Shown here: positions 50,619-59,851 of the stretch, in pieces
Layout: every line of letters starts with the position of its first letter
How positions within the stretch are numbered: position 1 is the first letter of the stretch
Translations under genes and position numbers: made by a program
Source of the DNA: Flavobacterium gilvum
GTDB lineage: Bacteria; Bacteroidota; Bacteroidia; Flavobacteriales; Flavobacteriaceae
NCBI RefSeq assembly: GCF_001761465.1
Contig: NZ_CP017479.1
Span: 4,154,001-4,218,000 of the forward strand
Reading direction: 5' to 3'
Length of the DNA: 64,000 bases
The notes under the pieces: model-generated
Database searches by the model: none
The model's input: the letters and a program-made list of their open reading frames with translations, nothing else
Told to the model about the DNA's origin: nothing

Positions 50619-51945
50619 TTTTTTTTATTATTTGTTTTCTGGAACTTCTCCTATAAAATATTTTCGTATTTAGAGATAAACCAAATATCATCCAAGCATA
50701 ATAAATAAATGGGTTCTCATAGGTATTTACAGATACGGCGCTAGTGATAATGAATGCTACCAAAAAGCCATAGCCTATCGAAGCAAAGCCATTTCTTGCG
50801 ATGTTTTTTCGGATTAAAAAACCAATCTTGAATTTTAAAATCAATAGCAATACTACACCAACCACGCCCAACTCTATTCCAAAATTAATAAGTGACGATT
50901 CAGCAAAATACAGACCTGTATTGAGATGCGTATGTGCAAAATCTGTTGCTCCAAGACCTTTCCCCTCAGGATTGTCAAACAAATAATTCAATGCATCCAT
51001 CGTCATATCACTTCTGGCAGCTGAGCTCGCCTCTTTACCCGAAAGGGTAGATTCAATTATAAAAAAGAACTTAGGCACACTAAAGATTACAATTACCGCA
51101 AAAAACAAAGCCATGACAATGTATTTTAATCCTAAGCGCCTAAAATGCTTATCAACAATCAAAACATAAATAAAAGTGATTATCAAAATAGCCCACCCAG
51201 CCCGTGAAAAAGACGTTAACAAGCAAAAAGACGAAGCTCCTAAACAGGTTAATAAACACCATATTTGAGAACGCGAAAATTTGAAACTCCCTTTGTTGAT
51301 CCAACAAAATAAGCCTAAAATCAATATTGCACTATTAAATACCCCCATTTGATTAGGACCTCCTGCCATAAGGCCACATACCCGATCAATACCCATAATC
51401 TGCATCGATGAGTTATCATAATAAACAGTTCCATCACTTCCTTCCTGAAAAGAAGCTCCCATTATACTTCTAAAAATATAACGCATGGAAGGGGATACAA
51501 AGTCTACTATTCCCGTAATATTAATTATCAAACTACCCAATAGAATTACCAGAAAAAACATTTTGGCTTCTGAGCGGGTAAAGCGAATCTTAGATATTGA
51601 GATTGTTAAAAAAACAGGAAAAAAAAGCTTTTTGAATGCTCCAGCAATTTGGTAACCATCGCCAAACCCAATCATTGTATACGCAATAATAAATAGAGAA
51701 AATATTAGAAAGGTTTTCGAAATTTCAGCTGATGCATAATTCTTGACATGGAGTGTCCGAAAAAATAATGCTAATATTCCCAATTCCTTCCATATAGCAA
51801 ATATCTCTCCCCCGCCTTTAAATACCAAATACTTAATAGAACCATGAATAGGCAATAAAAAAAAAATTAAATAAAGAATACGTTTCTCTGAAACCTGAAA
51901 ACAGTAGATCAAAAATGCGCCAACCAATAAAAGTTCTAATATCAT
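50581..51945 (-). CDS. Wzy-type O-antigen/exopolysaccharide polymerase
   Basis: About ten to eleven TM segments are visible (LLLVGAFLIYCFQVS, ILFLLPIHGSIKYL, IWCLLTCLGASSFCLLTSF, YIVMALFFAVIVIFSV). A large loop with NPEGKGLGATDFAHTHLN before the last TM block contains the conserved polymerase residues. This is the Wzy_C-type family that joins repeat units at the periplasmic face of the inner membrane. The length of 454 residues is normal. It lies between the flippase and glycosyltransferase genes, as in other Wzx/Wzy loci. Confidence 0.82.
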   Translation of the reverse strand: MILELLLVGAFLIYCFQVSEKRILYLIFFLLPIHGSIKYLVFKGGGEIFAIWKELGILALFFRTLHVKNYASAEISKTFLIFSLFIIAYTMIGFGDGYQIAGAFKKLFFPVFLTISISKIRFTRSEAKMFFLVILLGSLIINITGIVDFVSPSMRYIFRSIMGASFQEGSDGTVYYDNSSMQIMGIDRVCGLMAGGPNQMGVFNSAILILGLFCWINKGSFKFSRSQIWCLLTCLGASSFCLLTSFSRAGWAILIITFIYVLIVDKHFRRLGLKYIVMALFFAVIVIFSVPKFFFIIESTLSGKEASSAARSDMTMDALNYLFDNPEGKGLGATDFAHTHLNTGLYFAESSLINFGIELGVVGVVLLLILKFKIGFLIRKNIARNGFASIGYGFLVAFIITSAVSVNTYENPFIYYAWMIFGLSLNTKIFYRRSSRKQIIKKNENKDIYYSCNI

Positions 51946-52025
51946 ATTGTTATTAATTAGAAAACTTATCTACAACCATGCCTTTTATGTTTTCTTAATT
52001 TAAGTGAAAACTCAAAAGAAACATC

Positions 52026-53342
52026 TTATTTATTATAGTAAGTTAATAGCAATCCTTTTAAGTATCTTGGATTAAAGTATTTTAATCCGACTAATTGAAT
52101 TTTTATTTTATTTAAATAAAAAAATATAGAACTAAGAGTGATTAATTCAGTCAATAACCAAGCTATTGCTGATCCAATTACATCGAAATAATGTATAAGA
52201 ATGAGATTTAAAATAATGCTGTTAAAAGCACTGATTGAGGTTATTCTAAAATAAATTTTGTCCAATTTCAAATTCATCATGACAGTCAAGCCCCAAATGT
52301 TACTTAAAGCAATAATCATCGGAATAAAGGACAAAATCTGAAGTATGATAATTGCAGGCTCAAACGCCGATCCATATAAAATTTGAATAATATATTTACT
52401 TAAGAATAAAGTTCCTATGCAAATGCATAATGCAGGCCAAAATATAATTGGCAATAGTTTCTGTGCCGTTTCGATACCATTGTCAACATTCTCTTTTATT
52501 TTATTAGCCATGAATGGGAAAAGAGCCTGTCTTAAGGGCAAAATTAAGATAGCTTGTATGATTATTGTTATTTTTTGTGCAGCAGTATAAAAACCAACTT
52601 GAGCAGAACTTGTCAAAAAACCCAATAGTACTATATTAGTACTTGTATATAAATTTATGACTACCAATGAAAAAAAATAGGTTCTTTCTTCCAATAGAAG
52701 AGCGATTGAGCTAGAAATATTTATTTTATAGAGCTTTAATTTGTACCTATTAATGGACCAAATAAATGATATAATAGAGACCAGTATTTGAGAAATACTT
52801 AAGGAAAATGCATACCATATATAATCGGACTGATGATTTATAATGAGTATTATAAGTATTATAAAAATGAACTTTGAAACAAAATTTAGTATTGCAACTT
52901 TTGGAAGATCCTGCATTGCTTGAAATAGCCAATCTTGAGTTAGTAAAGTGCTTATACAAACAATAAAAGTGAAAATTGAGACTTCCCATTCGTTTCTAAG
53001 TGCAGGAACAAAAAACAAGCAGATAAGAAAAATAATACTCGAAAATACAAGAAGAATGATTTGAGCATAAAACACCTCGCTAAAAACTCTATTTCTCATT
53101 TGGCTATCTGTTGGATTTTGAGCCAATTTTCTTGTGGCTGTTAAGTTGAATCCATAACCTATAATCAAAGTAAAATAAGCAACAAATGCACTTACAAAAT
53201 TAATAATACCAAATTTTTCTGGGCCAATTATTCGTGAAACTATAGGTATCGCCAAAAGTGGGAGTACGTAATTTGCAACTTGCACTATGCCAAGAGACAA
53301 TACATTCTTTACTAATCTATTATTACTAAATGTACTCACCAT
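52026..53342 (-). CDS. Wzx-type polysaccharide flippase
   Basis: Twelve or so TM segments across 438 residues, with the start RLVKNVLSLGIVQVANYVLP and PIVSRIIGPEKFGIINFVSA typical of the polysaccharide biosynthesis (MATE/MOP superfamily) flippases. FYTAAQKITIIIQAILILPL is the conserved seventh-helix region. It flips the lipid-linked repeat unit to the periplasm for Wzy. It is the first membrane gene of the locus core. Confidence 0.88.
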   Translation of the reverse strand: MVSTFSNNRLVKNVLSLGIVQVANYVLPLLAIPIVSRIIGPEKFGIINFVSAFVAYFTLIIGYGFNLTATRKLAQNPTDSQMRNRVFSEVFYAQIILLVFSSIIFLICLFFVPALRNEWEVSIFTFIVCISTLLTQDWLFQAMQDLPKVAILNFVSKFIFIILIILIINHQSDYIWYAFSLSISQILVSIISFIWSINRYKLKLYKINISSSIALLLEERTYFFSLVVINLYTSTNIVLLGFLTSSAQVGFYTAAQKITIIIQAILILPLRQALFPFMANKIKENVDNGIETAQKLLPIIFWPALCICIGTLFLSKYIIQILYGSAFEPAIIILQILSFIPMIIALSNIWGLTVMMNLKLDKIYFRITSISAFNSIILNLILIHYFDVIGSAIAWLLTELITLSSIFFYLNKIKIQLVGLKYFNPRYLKGLLLTYYNK

Positions 53343-53617
53343 ATATTTATCTTTAAAACAAGCATTAATTGTCTATAAATCAATCTGAAAATCAATATTT
53401 TAGTATTTTTAATCCTCGTTGTATGTTTGTAAAATCTTTCTTAAACAGTTCTACTGAATTTACGACCCAATTTTTTTTTTTTCACCGGTTAATACTTTTA
53501 GTTACTACACTGTTTAATGCTATTATATTCTAATTACTAATGTAACGGCAATCCGTTTTATAGTATTTTTATACCTATCTAAACATTTTTTAATGATTTT
53601 ATCTTTTTATTTTGTCT
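53343..53617. other. AT-rich gap, no gene seen
   Basis: The 275 bases between the GDPD and wzx genes have no sensible frame or strong hairpin. The operon may be interrupted here and restart at an unseen promoter. Confidence 0.4.
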
Positions 53618-54733
53618 CTATTTGTTTATAATCACTTTAATAGTTTTAGAACTATTCTGTTCAGATATTTTTAAGAAATAAATACCATTTTTGAGTGTGT
53701 CTGTCTCAAAGAACCAAGTGGAAGTTCCTTTTGGAAAAGCTTTGGTCCCCACTATTTTGCCTGATTCATCAATTACATTAATTTTTAAGTCATCTTCCAA
53801 TACTAAATTGGATTGAAGCGAAATTAAATTAGAGGTTGGGTTTTCCAATAGTTTTAAATCTAATTTTGTATTATTAAAACCCCTCGTATTTAAATTTTGA
53901 TTATATTCTGCTTGAGATTTTATTGCTGATTCAGGCTCATCTGTTGTGATAGCATCGAATTTTTTATTTAAATAATAATTTGTCCCATTAGAATCATTAT
54001 AGTCAGTATATACTGTTAATTTCAATTTATTCTTTTGAGCACTTTCAATCCAATCAGGATGATTGATATATGTTAAATAGTCATAACTAACTCCTGAGAA
54101 ATTGTTTGTTTTAAGTAGTTCTATACTTGCATTAGAGTCACTATTTTGAATATCGGCATAGGCATCCAATAGTCGCAACTGTTTTAATAAGTCAAAATCA
54201 AAAGAAAGGTAAGCCATATATTGTTGTGCATTTAATTTACTAACACATTCTAATGTTTTTGAAAGAAATACCTTTTTTCTAGATGCATTCAAATTATAAT
54301 TCTTAAATTCACAATACATCAGTGTTGTTGTATTATTTTGTTTTCCAGCAATTATATATTCTCTTAGTGTTGGAAGTTTTTCTCCGTTTGAGAGTTTAAA
54401 AGTAACTAAGTCGGAATATTTTGAATTTTCAATTGTTAGTTTATTATATTGAGCGTCATGGCAAACTACTAAAGAATCATCAGCGGTTAACTGTATATCA
54501 AATTCAGATCCTTTACAATTCAATCTAATAGCTTCTCTTAATGAAGCAATCGAGTTTTGAGGGAAATTGTTTTTTTTCCAGGCACCTCGATGTGCCACAA
54601 TAGAATTTTTGGCAATTATTATTGGTTCTGCTATTTTTTCAGACTTACTGGGCGTACTATTTTCATCTTCAGCAGAGCAATTAGGAAATAGAACAAAACA
54701 AAAAATTGCTGTAAAAAATAATTTTTTCTTCAT
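53618..54733 (-). CDS. Glycerophosphodiester phosphodiesterase lipoprotein with T9SS-like C-terminus
   Basis: A lipoprotein signal (FFTAIFCFVLFPNCSAED, lipidation at Cys) comes first. The GDPD domain has IVAHRGAWKKNNFPQNS, GSEFDIQLTADDSLVVCHD with the metal ligands, and MYCEFKNY. The last 80 residues (LKLLENPTSNLISLQSNLV, INVIDESGKIVGTKAFPKG, LKNGIYFLKISEQNSSKTIK) match a type A T9SS sorting domain. A protein with both a lipid anchor and a T9SS tail is unusual. GDPDs cleave glycerophosphodiesters; in this locus a phosphodiester-containing polysaccharide is an alternative substrate. It lies between gmd and the flippase gene. Confidence 0.85.
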   Translation of the reverse strand: MKKKLFFTAIFCFVLFPNCSAEDENSTPSKSEKIAEPIIIAKNSIVAHRGAWKKNNFPQNSIASLREAIRLNCKGSEFDIQLTADDSLVVCHDAQYNKLTIENSKYSDLVTFKLSNGEKLPTLREYIIAGKQNNTTTLMYCEFKNYNLNASRKKVFLSKTLECVSKLNAQQYMAYLSFDFDLLKQLRLLDAYADIQNSDSNASIELLKTNNFSGVSYDYLTYINHPDWIESAQKNKLKLTVYTDYNDSNGTNYYLNKKFDAITTDEPESAIKSQAEYNQNLNTRGFNNTKLDLKLLENPTSNLISLQSNLVLEDDLKINVIDESGKIVGTKAFPKGTSTWFFETDTLKNGIYFLKISEQNSSKTIKVIINK

Positions 54734-54874
54734 ATAATTTGTTTATTGATTTTTAAATATGGCTGTCAGTTATTTTAAATAGAATTTTAGATTCGCTAAA
54801 AGTTTTTATACTGAATTCTAATTTTATTAAAAATAATTCAGCGTCGTACAATTTCCACCTTTTAAATACTGGTG

Positions 54875-55957
54875 TTACTTCATCACCTTCAAATCACTCT
54901 CCACCATCTCTTTCACCAAAGCTGCCAAATCGTATTGCGGTTCCCAGCCCAGTTTTTTAGATTTTGTTGGATCGCCAATTAGTAAATCAACCTCTGTAGG
55001 TCGGTAATATTGCGGGTCTACCTGCACTACGGTTTTGCCTATTTCCAATTGGTACAATGGGTTGTTGCAGGCGACAATTTTGGCAATTTCATTTTCATTT
55101 TCGCCTTCAAAAGCCAATTCTATGCCTACTTCGGCAAAAGAATAACGCACAAAATCACGAATATAAGTAGTTACTCCAGTAGCAATCACATAGTCTTCGG
55201 CCACGTCTTGCTGTAGGATTCTCCACATGGCTTCAACATAATCTTTGGCATGTCCCCAGTCCCTTTGCGAGTTCAGGTTTCCTAAATACAAACAATCTTG
55301 TTTGCCCAAAGCAATAGCGGCAGTGGCCATCGTAATTTTGCGGGTCACAAAAGTTTCCCCTCTTCGTGGCGATTCGTGATTAAATAAAATCCCGTTGCAA
55401 GCAAAGATATTATAGGCTTCACGGTAGTTTTTAGTGATCCAAAAACCATATATTTTGGCAACTCCATAAGGAGAACGCGGATAAAACGGAGAATTTTCAT
55501 CGTAGAATCCTTTCTCGTTTTTATTTTCGGCCAAACCTCCATACAATTCAGAAGTAGAGGCTTGATAGATTCTGGTTTTCTTTTCCAGTCCCAGAATTCT
55601 TACGGCTTCCAATATTCTTAAAGTCCCTATTCCATCCACATTGGCCACATATTCGGGAGAGTCAAAAGACACTTTCACATGGGACATCGCTCCCAAATTA
55701 TAAATCTCATCTGGCTGCACTTCCTGAATGATTCGGATAATGTTCGTAGAATCGGTTAAGTCACCGTAATGTAATTTAAAATTAACATGATTCTCGTGCT
55801 GGTCTTGATAGATATGATCAATTCTTTGTGTATTAAAAGAAGATGCACGTCTTTTAACACCATGAACCTGATATCCTTTTTCTAATAATAATTCAGCTAA
55901 ATAGGATCCGTCTTGACCTGTGATTCCAGTTATAAGTGCTATTTTTTGTGTGCTCAT
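54875..55957 (-). CDS. gmd: GDP-mannose 4,6-dehydratase
   Basis: The NAD(P)-binding start [36 protein letters not shown], the catalytic STSELYGG and [12 protein letters not shown] (YxxxK), and [13 protein letters not shown] are characteristic of Gmd. It dehydrates GDP-mannose to GDP-4-keto-6-deoxymannose, the precursor of GDP-L-fucose. The length of 360 residues is standard. The fcl gene precedes it by about 100 bases on the same strand, which completes the pathway. Confidence 0.95.
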   Translation of the reverse strand: MSTQKIALITGITGQDGSYLAELLLEKGYQVHGVKRRASSFNTQRIDHIYQDQHENHVNFKLHYGDLTDSTNIIRIIQEVQPDEIYNLGAMSHVKVSFDSPEYVANVDGIGTLRILEAVRILGLEKKTRIYQASTSELYGGLAENKNEKGFYDENSPFYPRSPYGVAKIYGFWITKNYREAYNIFACNGILFNHESPRRGETFVTRKITMATAAIALGKQDCLYLGNLNSQRDWGHAKDYVEAMWRILQQDVAEDYVIATGVTTYIRDFVRYSFAEVGIELAFEGENENEIAKIVACNNPLYQLEIGKTVVQVDPQYYRPTEVDLLIGDPTKSKKLGWEPQYDLAALVKEMVESDLKVMK

Positions 55958-55964
55958 TTGTATA

Positions 55965-56045
55965 TTGTTTAATCGCTTAATCGGTTATTTGGTTATTCGA
56001 ATATTTGTTTAATCGATTAAACACTTAAGCGATTAAACAGTTAAA
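55965..56045. repeat. Degenerate GATTAAAC-type spacer repeat upstream of gmd
   Basis: Repeated GTTTAATCG, GATTAAAC and TTAAGCGATTAAACAG units fill the gap between fcl and gmd. Related units occur at 58640 and 60843. Confidence 0.55.
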
Positions 56046-56056
56046 AACTCCTCCAA

Positions 56057-57007
56057 CTACATTTTTACTTGTTTAAAAGTATCCTGATTTTCCAAAAACC
56101 AATCGTATGTTTTTTGAATTCCGTCGTGAAGTTCAACCTTATGCCTCCATCCTAAATCATGCATTTTTGAAACATCCATCAGTTTTCGCGGGGTACCATC
56201 TGGCTTAGTGGCATCCCAGATAATTTCGCCTTTATGGCCTGTAATTTTTTGGATGGTTTCTGCAAGCGATTTTATTGTTAAGTCTTCACCTGTTCCTATA
56301 TTGTACAAATAATCAGGCAATGTGTTTTCTAAGGCAAAAACTACTGCCTGAGCCATATCATCAACAAACAAGAACTCGCGCATTGGCGTTCCGCTACCCC
56401 ACAGGGTTACAGGAGCATTATTATTTTCTTTTGCTTCATGAAATTTTCGGATCATCGCCGGTAAAACATGTGACGTGTTCAAATCAAAATTATCATTCGT
56501 GCCGTACAAATTTGTCGGCATCAAACTCACATAGTCTTTCCCATATTGTTTACGAATGGCCTGACAGGCTTTCACGCCAGTAATTTTTGCAATAGCGTAC
56601 CATTCATTCGTTGGTTCAAGAGAATCAGTCAACAAATAATCTTCCTTTAAAGGCTGAGGGGCCAATTTGGGATAGATACAAGAACTGCCGAGAAAAATAA
56701 ATTTTTTCACATTATTCTGTAAAGCAGAATCAATTAAATTATTTTGAATCTGCATGTTCTCCATAATAAATTGATAGGGGTAGTCATTATTTGCCAAAAT
56801 CCCCCCTACACGTGCTGCTGCATCAATAATAACATCTGGTTTTTCTTTGGCAATAAAATCACGAACAATTTGTTGATTTATAAGATCTAATTCCTTACTA
56901 GACATGCCTATCAAGTTTCTATATCCTTGGGCAGATAATGTTCTCCAAATGGCACTTCCTACCATTCCATTATGACCAGCGATGTATATTTTAGTATTCT
57001 TATCCAT
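56057..57007 (-). CDS. fcl: GDP-L-fucose synthase
   Basis: The protein starts with the dinucleotide fold IYIAGHNGMVGSAIWRTL and carries FLGSSCIYPK, YAIAKITGVKACQ (YxxxK), LMPTNLYGTNDNFD and MREFLFVDDMA. These are the signature segments of the bifunctional epimerase-reductase (Fcl/WcaG). It converts the Gmd product to GDP-L-fucose using NADPH. The 316-residue length is normal. It is the promoter-proximal gene of the polysaccharide operon. Confidence 0.95.
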   Translation of the reverse strand: MDKNTKIYIAGHNGMVGSAIWRTLSAQGYRNLIGMSSKELDLINQQIVRDFIAKEKPDVIIDAAARVGGILANNDYPYQFIMENMQIQNNLIDSALQNNVKKFIFLGSSCIYPKLAPQPLKEDYLLTDSLEPTNEWYAIAKITGVKACQAIRKQYGKDYVSLMPTNLYGTNDNFDLNTSHVLPAMIRKFHEAKENNNAPVTLWGSGTPMREFLFVDDMAQAVVFALENTLPDYLYNIGTGEDLTIKSLAETIQKITGHKGEIIWDATKPDGTPRKLMDVSKMHDLGWRHKVELHDGIQKTYDWFLENQDTFKQVKM

Positions 57008-57504
57008 TTTTAATTTTTATTACTACAAATTATTATTTGTATTATGTAATGTGTTTCCATTTTTTTTGTAAAAGTAAAGGAATCTTTTAACTCTTTTTTG
57101 CCCTTTTGGGACAAATCAAATTATATTATTTTCCAAAAACACCTTTAATTAGGACAAAAAAGCCTTAAAAATTCACAAAAACAACTGATTATTAACAATA
57201 AAGTAAAGCGATAAATGTGTCTTTTTTTTACAGATTTCCCACGGCTTCGCCCTTCCAAGTCACATAACTGGATTACACATTAATAGAAAGGGGAATCATA
57301 ATTTCATTCCACCGCAAATGTAGAACTAATTCTACACAATTGTCGATCAAATACTTATTTTAACGACAAAATACAATTTTATCATAAATTAATACTAAAT
57401 AATTTACAAATTATTATTTTTAACAAGACCACAAAAGCATGAACTTTTGCAAAAAAATTCACGCCTTAAACTAACTATTTAAGCCGTTTTTAATTCCTAG
57501 ATTG
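57008..57504. other. Upstream region of the polysaccharide operon
   Basis: About 500 AT-rich bases without a gene. They hold a minus-strand -7 box at 57315-57322 and a short CGGCTTCGCCCTTCCAAGTC segment near 57242 that recalls the inner part of the fold-back element at 44434. Confidence 0.45.
57315..57322 (-). promoter_or_regulatory. Candidate promoter of the fcl-led polysaccharide operon
   Basis: TACATTTG on the minus strand fits TAnnTTTG. It would leave a leader of about 300 bases before fcl. TTG triplets lie 14 and 25 bases upstream, both outside the best spacing, so the call is tentative. Confidence 0.35.
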
Positions 57505-57688
57505 ACCCGTTGGGCGCAATTAAATTATGCCACTAAAATGTCTTACTTGTATAGTTAAGACTTATCAGTTTGTTATTTCTTAGAGAAAGAAATTACGTAA
57601 TAAATTAACAGAATGCAGTTTATCGTAACTCCAAATGACTAAACAGTAGCATTTTCAATTTTTAACTAATTTTCAACACTATGAGTTA
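57505..57688. mobile_element. Degraded, inverted copy of the MITE-like element
   Basis: ACCCGTTGGGCGCAATT (57505-57521) is the TIR core. Inside, CCACTAAAATGT, TATCAGTTTGT, GAATGCAG and CATTTTCAATTTTTA match the inverse strand of the element at 59436 in the same order. The far end near TATGAGTTA has decayed. No ORF. Confidence 0.6.
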
Positions 57689-57750
57689 ATCTAGATATTT
57701 AAAACAGCTTTTCTATATTTTATACAACCCAAACAATTTATTCCTTTTTG

Positions 57751-57758
57751 TACCTTTG
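57751..57758 (+). promoter_or_regulatory. -7 box of the methyltransferase gene
   Basis: TACCTTTG matches TAnnTTTG exactly and lies 30 bases before the ATG at 57789. It overlaps a longer possible frame and so decides the start. No TTG at standard spacing. Confidence 0.5.
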
Positions 57759-57788
57759 TTTCATCTTTTCAAAAGCCAAAATATCGTT

Positions 57789-58577
57789 ATGTTATTCCAA
57801 ATAAAATCGTATCTTCAATTTCTATACCTCTCAAAAAACGAACACGCGGTGCATTCCCCTTTTGTTTTTAATTTACTGACCAAATGCTTTTATGACAAAG
57901 ACTTTAAAGCAGAATATGAAATTTTAAAAAAATATAGAAATTCGTTTTTACAAAATAAAAACACGATTGAAGTAAAAGATTTTGGTGCCGGTTCCAAAGT
58001 TTTCAAATCCAATACAAGAGCGATTAACGAGATTGCCAAAAATGCTGGAATTAGCACAAAAAGAGCCCAACTATTATTTAGAATCACTCAGTATTTAAAA
58101 CCTTCAAATATTTTAGAAATAGGAACATCCCTTGGATTGGCGACTTCTGCCCTTTCGTTAGGAAATCCAAAGGCTTCCATTACAACTTTGGAAGGTTGTC
58201 CAAATACGCTGAATCAATGTCAATTACAATTGCGAAAATTCAATATTAATAACATAAACTTCATCAATTGTGAATTTTCAAACTATTTAAGTAAACAACA
58301 AACAACAAACGACAAACAACAAACATTTGAATTAATATACTTTGACGGCAATCATTCAAAAAAAGCAACTCTGGAATACTTCGAACTACTTTTGCCTACC
58401 AGAAGCAACGATACGGTATGGATTTTTGATGACATCCATTGGTCTAAGGAAATGGAAGAAGCATGGGAAATTATAATAAAACACCCTAAAGTCACTGTCA
58501 GTATCGACACTTATCAATGGGGTTTGGTTTTCTTTAGATATGAACAACCCAAGCAACATTTTGTAATACGGAGTTAG
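57789..58577 (+). CDS. Class I SAM-dependent methyltransferase
   Basis: The start at 57789 (MLFQIKSYLQFLYLSKNEHA) is chosen because the promoter box overlaps the longer frame. The SAM-binding motif I region reads LKPSNILEIGTSLGLATSAL, motif II SITTLEGCPNTLNQCQ, and a later FELIYFDGNHSKKATLEYFE and VWIFDDIHWSKEMEEAWE; these resemble O-methyltransferase-type enzymes. A run coding SKQQTTNDKQQT is low-complexity and looks inserted. It is a lone gene beside the polysaccharide locus; substrate unknown. Confidence 0.8.
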   Translation: MLFQIKSYLQFLYLSKNEHAVHSPFVFNLLTKCFYDKDFKAEYEILKKYRNSFLQNKNTIEVKDFGAGSKVFKSNTRAINEIAKNAGISTKRAQLLFRITQYLKPSNILEIGTSLGLATSALSLGNPKASITTLEGCPNTLNQCQLQLRKFNINNINFINCEFSNYLSKQQTTNDKQQTFELIYFDGNHSKKATLEYFELLLPTRSNDTVWIFDDIHWSKEMEEAWEIIIKHPKVTVSIDTYQWGLVFFRYEQPKQHFVIRS

Positions 58578-58639
58578 AGGGCAAAAAATAGAGATTAGAT
58601 ATTTATAAATTGCCCCACTATATTTAAATACAATACAAA

Positions 58640-58700
58640 TAGTAAACGGTTAAACGATTGAACCTTTAAACGATTAAACCCTTAAACAATTAAATCATTC
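58640..58700. repeat. GATTAAAC-type spacer repeat before the carbonic anhydrase gene
   Basis: Four or more units around GGTTAAACGATTGAAC and AAACGATTAAACCC stand end to end just upstream of the start codon at 58711. The pattern is like the one upstream of gmd. Confidence 0.55.
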
Positions 58701-58710
58701 AAAATCAAAC

Positions 58711-59340
58711 ATGGATATTAAACAAATTTTTGAAAACAATCAAAACTGGATTATCAAGCAACTCAAAATGGATGAGGAATATTTTGATAAGTTAGGAAAA
58801 GGACAGTCTCCTGAATTCCTCTACATTGGTTGTTCAGACAGTCGTGTTTCAGCCGAAGAACTTATGGGACTGGAGCCTGGTAGAGTATTTGTGCATCGCA
58901 ACATTGCTAATATGATTCCAAATACCGATCTCAATTCCATGTCGGTTATCAATTATGCTGTAGACCATTTAAAAGTAAAGTATATTGTGGTTTGTGGCCA
59001 TTATGGCTGTGGAGGCGTGCATGCCGCAATGCAGCAATCGGATTTGGGGATATTAAATCCTTGGCTAAGAAACATTCGAGATGTTTACAGAATTCACCAG
59101 AAAACATTGGACAAAATAACCGATGAAGACGAAAAATACAAAAAACTGGTAGAATTGAATGTTCAGGAACAATGTGTCAATGTCATTAAAACAGCCGAAG
59201 TTCAACGAGCCATCAGAAAACGAAATTTAAAAGTATATGGATGGATTTTTGATATTCACACCGGAAAATTAGTCGACCTGAATATCAACTTTACTGAAAT
59301 ATTAAAAGATATTACCAAGATTTATAAAATAACAGATTAA
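58711..59340 (+). CDS. Beta-class carbonic anhydrase
   Basis: The zinc ligands and catalytic pair are visible: YIGCSDSRVSAEELMGLEPG with Cys and the Asp-Arg dyad, then VVCGHYGCGGVHAAM with His and Cys. VHRNIANMIPNTDLNSMSVI is the conserved segment between them. It interconverts CO2 and bicarbonate in the cytoplasm. The length of 209 residues is typical. It has its own terminator and stands alone. Confidence 0.93.
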   Translation: MDIKQIFENNQNWIIKQLKMDEEYFDKLGKGQSPEFLYIGCSDSRVSAEELMGLEPGRVFVHRNIANMIPNTDLNSMSVINYAVDHLKVKYIVVCGHYGCGGVHAAMQQSDLGILNPWLRNIRDVYRIHQKTLDKITDEDEKYKKLVELNVQEQCVNVIKTAEVQRAIRKRNLKVYGWIFDIHTGKLVDLNINFTEILKDITKIYKITD

Positions 59341-59351
59341 TGTTTTGTAGC

Positions 59352-59385
59352 AAAAAACGCCTTGATTGACAAGGCGTTTTTTTTT
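59352..59385 (+). terminator. Terminator of the carbonic anhydrase gene
   Basis: AAAAAACGCCTTG pairs with CAAGGCGTTTTTT across a 5-base loop and ends in a nine-T tract. A strong rho-independent terminator. Confidence 0.9.
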
Positions 59386-59435
59386 GTGACCAAAATATTA
59401 AATAAGAATCAACCTTTCTATGGATTAATTAAGTA

Positions 59436-59642
59436 TAACCCATTGGGTGAAATTATCTAAAAATTGAAAAAGTTACTGTTTTGTCATTCCGACGGAGGAG
59501 GACACGAGCCATAGCGAACTGGCGAAGCAATCACATAATAAATTCACAAAATGCGATTTCTCGTACCTCGAAATGACAAACTGATAGGTATAAATTAGAC
59601 TAAATCAAACATTTTAGTGGTAAAATTTTACCCAACGGGTTA
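59436..59642. mobile_element. MITE-like element (207 bp) with possible AGTA target duplication
   Basis: The ends TAACCCATTGGGTGAAATT and TAACCCGTTGGGTAAAATT (inverse of the right end) are terminal inverted repeats with two differences. AGTA flanks both sides (59432-59435 and 59643-59646). There is no ORF. A GTCATTCCGACGGAGGAGG segment inside is a frequent flavobacterial spacer motif. It is the best-preserved of three related elements in the window. Confidence 0.65.
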
Positions 59643-59651
59643 AGTATATAC

Positions 59652-59682
59652 AAAAAAAAAGACAGCCACCCCCATGACTGTC
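59652..59682 (-). terminator. Terminator with no minus-strand gene upstream
   Basis: On the minus strand GACAGTCA pairs with TGGCTGTC (one wobble) around a GGGG-containing loop, followed by nine T. Both flanking genes are on the plus strand, so it must serve an unannotated transcript. Confidence 0.75.
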
Positions 59683-59814
59683 AATTTTCATTTTGAATAC
59701 CAAATCTAAAATTCTAATTTCAATTGATTTTCATCAATTAATCAAATTCAAGACAATAAACTTTCAAAATAGTAAATTTAGAATTTAATAACCTACTAAT
59801 TAACTCTTAAACTT
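59652..59814 (-). ncRNA. Predicted small RNA, about 163 nt, minus strand
   Basis: A consensus promoter (59821-59851) and a GC-containing terminator hairpin with nine U (59652-59682) define a minus-strand transcript in a gene-free region. Inside is a perfect 7-bp stem capped by a GAAA tetraloop (AATTGAT-GAAA-ATCAATT), and outside it AAATTCTAAATTT can pair with AAATTAGAATTTTAG. No start codon with a useful frame was found. It matches no RNA family I can name with confidence; a rod-like 6S-type RNA is one possibility. Confidence 0.55.
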
Positions 59815-59820
59815 ATAGTG

Positions 59821-59851
59821 CAAATATAGAAATACATTTTTAATCTAACAA
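59821..59851 (-). promoter_or_regulatory. Consensus promoter of the predicted small RNA
   Basis: Minus strand: TTG (59849-59851), 20 bases, then TATATTTG (59821-59828), an exact fit to TTG-N(17-23)-TAnnTTTG. Confidence 0.65.
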
